A stretch of 64,000 nt of DNA. Origin: Chryseobacterium arthrosphaerae. GTDB taxonomy: Bacteria; Bacteroidota; Bacteroidia; Flavobacteriales; Weeksellaceae. Below, piece by piece: positions 58,614-64,000 of the stretch. Each line of letters begins with the position of its first letter. Position 1 is the stretch's first letter. Made by a program: the position numbers and the translations under genes. The notes under the pieces were generated by a model. That model was not told the origin of the DNA. It saw only the letters and a list, made by a program, of their open reading frames with translations, and did not search any database. The DNA lies in contig NZ_MAYG01000001.1 of assembly GCF_001684965.1 (NCBI RefSeq), positions 930,001-994,000 on the forward strand, read 5' to 3'.

Positions 58614-59654
58614 ATGAAAAAACTACTTATTCCGCTGTTTTCTATTGCTGTATTAGCCAGCTGTGGAACGGCAAAAATGTCTGATGGAACAGCTTCACCT
58701 TCTGTCTCTGCAAAACATGACAAAGCTTTTTCCAATGCCTATAAAATGATTAATTCGGAGGATTTGAAGAAGAATCTGTATGTCATTGCTTCTGATGAAA
58801 TGGAAGGAAGGGATACTGGAAGCAAAGGACAGAAAAAAGCGGGTGAGTATATTGTCAATTATTATAAAAACCTGGGAATTTCAGGTCCAAAGGCATTAAA
58901 TTCATTTTACCAGAAAGTACCATCTGAGTTCATGAAGAAAAGAGGTGGAGGTAATCTTCCTGATTCTGAAAATATTCTGGCCTTCATCGAAGGAAGCGAA
59001 AAACCGGAAGAGATCGTTGTTGTTTCTGCCCATTATGACCACGTGGGAACCAAAGGAGGTGTGGTATATAACGGAGCCGATGATGACGGAAGCGGAACTG
59101 TTGCGGTAATGGAAATAGCAAAAGCATTCCAGCAGGCTAAGAAAGCGGGTAAAGGTCCTAAAAGATCTGTTCTCTTTTTACACGTTACCGGAGAAGAGCA
59201 CGGTCTCTTTGGCTCAGAATACTATTCCGAAAATCCTGTTTTTCCGTTAGCGAATACAGTAGTTGATCTTAATATCGATATGATCGGGCGTGATGATCCG
59301 GCGAACAGAGGAAAACAATACGTTTACGTGATCGGATCCGAAATGCTGAGCTCAGAGCTTAAGGTCATCAATGAAGCAGCTAATAAGAGAACCAATAATC
59401 TGGAACTTAATTATAAATATGATGATCTGAATGATCCTGAACAACTGTATTACCGTTCAGACCACTACAATTTTGCGAAGCATAATATTCCGGTTGCGTT
59501 TTTCTTTGACGGAATTCATGAAGACTACCACAAGCCTACCGATGATCCGGAGAAGATTGATTATAAGCTTTTGGAAAAAAGAACACAGCTTATTTTCACC
59601 ACGGCCTGGGATATCGCCAACAGAGCAGAAAGAATTGTAGTGGACAAAAAATAA
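58614..59654 (+). CDS. M28 family metallopeptidase, lipoprotein
   Basis: 346 aa from ATG 58614 (MKKLLIPLFSIAVLASCG), chosen because it opens a lipoprotein signal with lipobox L-A-S-C (C17); the 22 residues upstream are not coding-like. Zn ligands: His in 'SAHYDHVGT', Asp in 'YNGADDDGSG', Glu-Glu in 'GEEHGLFGSEYY', Asp in 'IDMIGRDD' and His in 'HEDYHKPTDD'. A periplasmic aminopeptidase or carboxypeptidase-like enzyme. Alternative hairpins follow the stop. Confidence 0.92.
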   Translation: MKKLLIPLFSIAVLASCGTAKMSDGTASPSVSAKHDKAFSNAYKMINSEDLKKNLYVIASDEMEGRDTGSKGQKKAGEYIVNYYKNLGISGPKALNSFYQKVPSEFMKKRGGGNLPDSENILAFIEGSEKPEEIVVVSAHYDHVGTKGGVVYNGADDDGSGTVAVMEIAKAFQQAKKAGKGPKRSVLFLHVTGEEHGLFGSEYYSENPVFPLANTVVDLNIDMIGRDDPANRGKQYVYVIGSEMLSSELKVINEAANKRTNNLELNYKYDDLNDPEQLYYRSDHYNFAKHNIPVAFFFDGIHEDYHKPTDDPEKIDYKLLEKRTQLIFTTAWDIANRAERIVVDKK

Positions 59655-59671
59655 TGACCGTATCAGTTTGT

Positions 59672-59770
59672 CAGTAAAAAGCATTTTACTGCATTGTTTC
59701 AAAATACAGTAAAATTAAAGATAATACTATGCCACGAGTGCACCGGTTATTTATGAGTGCATTCGTGGCA
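59672..59770. repeat. Competing stems and a long hairpin after the M28 gene
   Basis: CAGTAAAA (59672-59679), TTTTACTG (59684-59691) and CAGTAAAA again (59707-59714) allow two mutually exclusive stems. Next comes TGCCACGAGTGCAC / GTGCATTCGTGGCA (59730-59770, 14-bp stem with one G-T pair). Confidence 0.7.
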
Positions 59771-59862
59771 ATTTAAAACTATATTGTACCGGATCATATT
59801 TTATTAAATGTGTGGTTGATAAAGCTTGAAATGACCTGCAACAACTGGAAAAACAAAATATA

Positions 59863-60225
59863 ATGAAAAATCGTATAAAATCAATAAGACCTTTCATCGG
59901 AGCAAAAAATTTCGCCATCAGTAGGAATTTTTACCGGGATCTTGGATTTGAGGAGGTTGTTCTTGAACCTAAGCTTTCATTGTTTAAGCGGGAAGAAACC
60001 GGATTTTATCTTCAGGATTATTATGCAAAAGATTGGGTAGATAATACGATGATTTTTATGGAAGTTGCTGATACGGAAGAATTCTGGAAAGAGATTTCAT
60101 CTTTGCAGCTTACTGAAAAATATGATAATGTAAGACTTACTCCCATACGAACAATGGAATGGGGAAAAGAATGCTTTGTACATGATCCGTCAGGAATTTT
60201 ATGGCATTTCGGAGAGTTTTTTTAA
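59863..60225 (+). CDS. VOC (glyoxalase/bleomycin-resistance fold) protein
   Basis: 120 aa. 'IRPFIGAKNFAISRNFYRDLGFEEV' and 'CFVHDPSGILWHFGEFF' are the two beta-alpha-beta-beta-beta modules of a VOC protein. Metal-ligand positions are not typical, so it may be a binding protein rather than an enzyme. It precedes the endonuclease V gene by 12 bp and is probably co-transcribed. Confidence 0.87.
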   Translation: MKNRIKSIRPFIGAKNFAISRNFYRDLGFEEVVLEPKLSLFKREETGFYLQDYYAKDWVDNTMIFMEVADTEEFWKEISSLQLTEKYDNVRLTPIRTMEWGKECFVHDPSGILWHFGEFF

Positions 60226-60237
60226 GCGAAAAAGAAT

Positions 60238-60738
60238 ATGATTTACGCATTTGATACCTACTATTATGAAGATTTTGCCAATACAGTCTGTATTGCATTT
60301 GAAGACTGGGAGTCGGAAAAAGAGGTAGAAACCTTTATAGAACAGACCAAAATAAATTCAGAATATGAAAGCGGAGCATTTTACAAGAGAGAACTGCCCT
60401 GTATTCTGAGCCTATTGCAGAAAATTACATTAAAATCCGGTGATATTATCATTGTGGATGGATACGTAACCCTGGATAATGAAGGAAAATCTGGCTTAGG
60501 TGGCCACCTTTATAAAGCTCTGGACGAAAAATATCCCGTTGTAGGAATTGCAAAAAATGAATTTACCACTCCTGATACGGAAAGAAGGAGCGTGTTTCGG
60601 GGGGAAAGCAGGACACCACTTTTTTTAACAGCAAAGGGAATAGACGTTGATGAGATCAAAACCAGGGTAGAGCAAATGCATGGAGCCTACAGGATGCCCA
60701 CTTTGTTGAAAAAGCTCGATCAGCTTAGCAGGGAATAA
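60238..60738 (+). CDS. Endonuclease V-like protein
   Basis: 166 aa. 'YAFDTYYYEDFANTVCIAFEDW' has the first catalytic Asp, and 'IIVDGYVTLDNEGKSGLGGHLYKALDEKYPVVGIAKNEF' is the core endonuclease V block (V-D-G-x-x-x-x-D...G-L-G-x-H-L). 'YRMPTLLKKLDQ' closes it. It is shorter than E. coli Nfi (about 220 aa), in line with the Bacteroidota group. Expected to cut DNA or RNA near deoxyinosine/inosine. Co-transcribed with the VOC gene. Confidence 0.85.
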   Translation: MIYAFDTYYYEDFANTVCIAFEDWESEKEVETFIEQTKINSEYESGAFYKRELPCILSLLQKITLKSGDIIIVDGYVTLDNEGKSGLGGHLYKALDEKYPVVGIAKNEFTTPDTERRSVFRGESRTPLFLTAKGIDVDEIKTRVEQMHGAYRMPTLLKKLDQLSRE

Positions 60739-60812
60739 CCTTTTTTCTATCATTTTACCCTTTTGTTTGTAAATTTTACTGATAATTTTTAAAGACTAAT
60801 TTTTGCAGTTTT

Positions 60813-60834
60813 ATTTATACCGATCGGTATAAAT
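60813..60834. promoter_or_regulatory. TetR-type operator 1 (22-bp perfect palindrome)
   Basis: Perfect palindrome with core TATACCGATCGGTATA, ending 3 bp before the thiolase -7 box at 60838. The ACCGATCGGT half-sites suit TetR/AcrR repressors. Confidence 0.8.
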
Positions 60835-60837
60835 TAT

Positions 60838-60845
60838 TATCTTTG
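60838..60845 (+). promoter_or_regulatory. -7 box of the thiolase gene
   Basis: TATCTTTG fits TAnnTTTG. It sits between the two palindromes and gives a leader of about 66 nt. Confidence 0.65.
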
Positions 60846-60885
60846 AATAATCCTTTGTGAGAAAAGGAATTGTTTAACTATTAAA

Positions 60886-60899
60886 ATACCGATTGGTAT
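60886..60899. promoter_or_regulatory. TetR-type operator 2
   Basis: ATACCGATTGGTAT, the same sequence as operator 1 except for one pair, 18 bp before the ATG at 60918 and downstream of the expected transcription start. Confidence 0.75.
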
Positions 60900-60917
60900 A
60901 TTGTAAAATTAGATCAT

Positions 60918-62093
60918 ATGAAAGAAGTATTTATAATCGCAGCAAAACGGACTCCGGTTGGCGGATTTATGGGAAGTCTTTCCGGGTTAACTGCTCCTCA
61001 ACTGGGAGCTGCAGCTATACAAAATGCTTATGAAAGCGTACAGTTGGCCCCGGAATATATAGACAGTGTGTATATGGGGAATGTTTTGAGTGCCGGTTTA
61101 GGGCAATCCCCGGCGAGACAAGCAGCTGTTTTCGCTGAAATCCCTGTGGATAAAGATGCTGCAACCATTAATAAAGTGTGTGCCTCAGGGATGAAAGCGA
61201 CGATGTTAGGTGCACAGCAGATTCAGTTGGGGCTTGAGAAAATCGTCATGACAGGCGGTATGGAAAGTATGAGCAATGTACCTCACTATGCTGATGTTCG
61301 GCAGGGAAAAAAATTAGGAGATTCTGTACTCACCGACGGATTAATTAAAGATGGATTATGGGATGTTTACAATGACTTTCATATGGGAAGTGCTGCAGAG
61401 CTTGGAGTTAAAAAATACGGACTAACAAGGCAACAGCTGGATGACTATGCTTTGCTTTCCTACCAAAGAGCTCAGGAGGCCACTTCTAAAAATAAATTCA
61501 GTAATGAATTGATCAGTATATCGGTAGAAGGAAGAAAAGGAACTTCCGTTATATCAAGGGATGAAGATATTGACAAGCTTATCCCTGAAAAAATTGCTTT
61601 GCTGAAACCGGCCTTTGAAAACGACGGAGCACTTACCGCTGCCAATTCCAGCAATCTGAATGATGGGGCCGCGGCGATACTATTAGGGTCGTCAGAAGCT
61701 GTACAACAGCATGAGCTGGTTCCCCTGGCGAGGATTATTGCATACGCTGATGCCGCTCAATCTCCTGAGTGGTTCACTACTTCACCTTCTATAGCTATTA
61801 ATAAAGTTTTGAAGCAGGCTGGTCTCAGCTTAGCTGATATTGATTATCTGGAGATTAATGAAGCATATTCCTCTGTGATTCTGTCCAACCAGCAGATTCT
61901 AGGATACGACCTGAATAGAGTAAACGTGTATGGCGGAGCGGTTGCATTAGGACATCCGATAGGGGCCTCAGGAGCAAGAATAATAGCTACCTTAATCAAT
62001 GTACTTCGTCAGGAAAAAGGAAGGTATGGTATAGCGGCAATCTGCAATGGTGGAGGAGGAGCATCGGCAGTTCTTATTGAAAATATGGGCTAA
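60918..62093 (+). CDS. Acetyl-CoA C-acyltransferase (thiolase)
   Basis: 391 aa, normal for biosynthetic/degradative thiolases. The nucleophile is C88 in 'INKVCASGMKA', then 'GGMESMSNVPHYA', the His in 'VALGHPIGASGARI' and the second Cys in 'AICNGGGGASAVLI'. It condenses or cleaves acyl-CoA in fatty acid or acetoacetyl-CoA metabolism. It has two TetR-type palindromes around its promoter, so expression is probably acyl-CoA- or drug-responsive; the repressor gene is not in the window. Confidence 0.96.
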   Translation: MKEVFIIAAKRTPVGGFMGSLSGLTAPQLGAAAIQNAYESVQLAPEYIDSVYMGNVLSAGLGQSPARQAAVFAEIPVDKDAATINKVCASGMKATMLGAQQIQLGLEKIVMTGGMESMSNVPHYADVRQGKKLGDSVLTDGLIKDGLWDVYNDFHMGSAAELGVKKYGLTRQQLDDYALLSYQRAQEATSKNKFSNELISISVEGRKGTSVISRDEDIDKLIPEKIALLKPAFENDGALTAANSSNLNDGAAAILLGSSEAVQQHELVPLARIIAYADAAQSPEWFTTSPSIAINKVLKQAGLSLADIDYLEINEAYSSVILSNQQILGYDLNRVNVYGGAVALGHPIGASGARIIATLINVLRQEKGRYGIAAICNGGGGASAVLIENMG

Positions 62094-62198
62094 CTTTGCA
62101 AGATGACAATCAAGGACTTGCAAAACACTTAATTGTTTACAATAGCTGTGTTTAGATATTATTGATGTAAATGTTTAAACTGTTTGTTTATAATCTCT

Positions 62199-62225
62199 CG
62201 CAGATCACGCAGATTTCGCAGATTT
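62199..62225. repeat. Three tandem 9-bp CGCAGAT units
   Basis: CGCAGATCA, CGCAGATTT, CGCAGATTT followed by a T run. The wording recurs in other spacers here (15380-15447, GCAGATAAAAT at 57205), so it may be a piece of a degenerate intergenic repeat family. Confidence 0.65.
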
Positions 62226-62397
62226 TTTTTATGATCATCTGTGTTGCTTTATAAAATGAAGTATTATTTCTTATCACAATGTTTTAATTATTCATAAAAA
62301 ATGAACAATATCAGTTAATTGCGTTTTAAGTGCCAGTTAATTTTAATAAGCTGACAAAAATCATCACATTCTTATTTTTATTGATTCTAAATAAATA

Positions 62398-62405
62398 TAA
62401 ATTTG
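62398..62405 (+). promoter_or_regulatory. -7 box of the GEVED gene
   Basis: TAAATTTG fits TAnnTTTG, 22 bp before the ATG at 62428. Confidence 0.6.
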
Positions 62406-62427
62406 TCTCAGGAAATTTAAAGAATAT

Positions 62428-63738
62428 ATGAAAAAACTAACTACCTTTTCTGCTGTTGTTCTCTGTACATTCATGAATGCACAATTACAATATTGTAAAC
62501 CTTCATTCCAGTATGGAGCCGACAGCAATATGATCCGTAATGTGACTTTCGGGAGCATTAATAACACTTCACCGGATCAGACCGGATCAGCTCCGGCTTA
62601 TGAAGATTTCACTTCAATGTCAACTGATCTTCAGGCGGGAAATTCTTATCCGGTCTCTGTAAAAGGCCCATCGAGTACTTTTCCAAGTGATGTAATGGTT
62701 TATATTGATTTTAATCAGAATGGTAGTTTTGATGATGCCGGGGAAAGTTTTTATATCGGAAGGCTGGGCGCAGCAACCCCTTTCAATGCTTTTACTGTCA
62801 GCAATACCATTACGGTACCTGCAAATGCCGCTACCGGCAGTACGAGAATGAGAGTTCTTAAAAACACGAATCTTGCAGCCTATTCGGATCCTAATGCAGC
62901 TGTTTCTATCAGTTCCGCATGCGATACCGGCTTAAGGGCAGGGCAGACTGAAGATTATACAGTCAATATCGCAGGCAATACAGCCGGTTTTCCTGCGCCT
63001 TACTGTGGGACTGACAAGGTGACAAGCCTTACGGTGAGTGAGATCAGCGGGGTTGAATTTGCAGGAATTACTAATAACAGTGCTTTGGATGGTAATTCAG
63101 ATGTTCTGGAGAACTTTACAGCTGTGAAGTTCAGTGTGAACCGTGGAAACACTTATCCTGTTACAGTGACGGGAGGTACCCAGGGACAGGCTACAGTGTC
63201 TGCTTATGCGTATATTGATTTTAACCACAATAATGTATTTGACGCTGATGAAGTATTCAATATCGGATATCTGGACAATTCCAATCCGGTGCCTAATACC
63301 CAATCCGGAACCGTATCCGGGAATATTCTCATTCCTTTAAATGCTTTGCTGGGAGAAACCCGTTTCCGGCTGGTGAAAGCCTATGAATCAAGTTCATGGA
63401 TGGGCACACTGGAAAACCTTCCATGTCCCAGAGGCTGGTTTATCGGTCAGGTAGAAGATTATACCATAAATATTATGCCGGAGACCCTTTCTACACTTGA
63501 GGTTTCCAAAGATTCATCCGTAAAGCCAAAGGTCTATCCCAATCCTGCTACAGGTTCTGTAACTATTAAGATGAAAGAAGGGCTGGAAAAATATGAGATT
63601 TACGGAGCATCAGGACAGAAAGTTCTTGAAGGAAGTTCTTTACCTGTCAATACGGAAAGTCTTACTCCGGGCACTTATATGATCAGGATCCTGACAAAGG
63701 ATAAAAAGGTGATCACAGAAAAGATCATTAAAAAGTAA
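62428..63738 (+). CDS. T9SS-secreted GEVED-domain protein
   Basis: 436 aa. Signal peptide (residues 1-19, ending M-N-A-Q), then two GEVED units of about 160 residues, each with 'YIDFNQNGSFDDAGE'-type calcium-like loops and the closing 'GQTEDYTVNI' / 'GQVEDYTINI'. The C-terminus 'VYPNPATGSVTI' to 'ITEKIIKK' is a type A T9SS sorting domain. GEVED domains are adhesion-like beta folds found with secreted proteases and binding proteins; no catalytic domain is present. Likely cell-surface or secreted. Confidence 0.9.
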   Translation: MKKLTTFSAVVLCTFMNAQLQYCKPSFQYGADSNMIRNVTFGSINNTSPDQTGSAPAYEDFTSMSTDLQAGNSYPVSVKGPSSTFPSDVMVYIDFNQNGSFDDAGESFYIGRLGAATPFNAFTVSNTITVPANAATGSTRMRVLKNTNLAAYSDPNAAVSISSACDTGLRAGQTEDYTVNIAGNTAGFPAPYCGTDKVTSLTVSEISGVEFAGITNNSALDGNSDVLENFTAVKFSVNRGNTYPVTVTGGTQGQATVSAYAYIDFNHNNVFDADEVFNIGYLDNSNPVPNTQSGTVSGNILIPLNALLGETRFRLVKAYESSSWMGTLENLPCPRGWFIGQVEDYTINIMPETLSTLEVSKDSSVKPKVYPNPATGSVTIKMKEGLEKYEIYGASGQKVLEGSSLPVNTESLTPGTYMIRILTKDKKVITEKIIKK

Positions 63739-64000
63739 AACACATATCTAATCATATCCATATCAATTTTTGTTTTTTTATCGGCAGGTTTTGTTCTGCC
63801 GGTTTTTTTGTTTTAAATGAAGAGGCTTTAATAATATTTTAACTAAAACATGGTTTTGGAGAGAAGTTGTTAATTTTTAATGGAAGATCTTTAACATTAG
63901 GAGAAAATTTTATTAAAACTTTATCACGCCAGGCCCTTCTGTGATTGGAAAATTGAATTTATTTTTACACAAAAATTTTAACCCTTATTTCTTACAGCAG
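63739..64000. other. 3' flank of the window
   Basis: 262 bp after the GEVED gene, starting with its terminator. No gene or clear promoter was recognised; an open frame may begin beyond the window. Confidence 0.5.
63782..63809 (+). terminator. GEVED gene terminator
   Basis: CGGCAG pairs with CTGCCG across an 8-nt loop, followed by a seven-T run. Confidence 0.88.

Larger units (their letters stand above)
62094..62427. other. Gene-free stretch before the GEVED protein
   Basis: 334 bp. Contains a short tandem repeat CGCAGATCA/CGCAGATTT/CGCAGATTT (62199-62225) and the -7 box of the next gene. No gene seen. Confidence 0.6.

Overview
This window looks like chromosomal DNA of a Chryseobacterium-like member of the Flavobacteriia (Weeksellaceae, Bacteroidota). 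The reasons are low GC with AT-rich spacers, many genes headed by the Bacteroidota -7 box TAnnTTTG with few Shine-Dalgarno sites, large exported proteins ending in type IX secretion (T9SS) sorting domains, and families typical of the phylum (DUF4153, BT0820-like HAD, GEVED, acyl-ACP desaturase, membrane pyrophosphatase). No rRNA, tRNA, CRISPR array, transposase or complete prophage was seen. Most of the window reads as ordinary core genome with small accessory patches.

Layout. 1-5.9 kb: the 3' end of a YadA-head-like repeat protein, an NAD(P)-binding protein, a minus-strand operon around a nucleoside phosphorylase, and a di-haem MauG/peroxidase. 6.3-15.4 kb: an exported block with a 1353-aa T9SS beta-propeller/PKD/LamG protein, a T9SS PhoX-type phosphatase, a leucine-rich-repeat protein and an exported Zn protease, with SUI1 on the other strand. 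15.5-24 kb: housekeeping genes (gpmI, acyl-ACP desaturase, HAD, map plus methyltransferase, SMR exporter, Crp-type regulator, era, DoxX), then a small double-glycine peptide gene that looks frameshifted. 24.2-33.9 kb: S9 peptidase, HAD and divergent Crp regulator, GNAT, MATE exporter, a sigma54-type response regulator lacking a DNA-binding domain, the PLP-homeostasis protein and a polysaccharide deacetylase. 34.2-39.9 kb: a metal block with DUF72 and a multi-metal-domain CopA ATPase, preceded by an HMA-AraC fusion regulator translationally coupled to a thioesterase, then DUF6157 and a YozG-type HTH gene beside the remnant of a membrane gene. 40.3-47.5 kb: RRM protein, PAP2-BlaI-DUF4153 operon, NIPSNAP, pdhA and the dihydrolipoamide acetyltransferase. 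47.6-53.4 kb: a tiny membrane ORF coupled to a LolD-like ATPase, L,D-transpeptidase, radC, a FemAB-like acyltransferase, a PhyH dioxygenase and membrane proteins. 53.4-57.1 kb: a soluble pyrophosphatase followed by a membrane ion-pumping pyrophosphatase fused to a C-terminal OmpA peptidoglycan-binding domain. 57.3-63.7 kb: aminotransferase, M28 peptidase, VOC protein, endonuclease V, a thiolase with two TetR-type palindromes around its promoter, and a GEVED T9SS protein.

The most unusual items are the pyrophosphatase-OmpA fusion, the thioesterase/HMA-AraC/CopA arrangement, the thiolase dual-operator promoter, two decayed small loci (double-glycine peptide, membrane partner of the YozG-type HTH), the small ORF overlapping the LolD-like gene, and several families of short palindromic intergenic repeats. 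Identifications rest on reading motifs and recalled family features; no database search was run.
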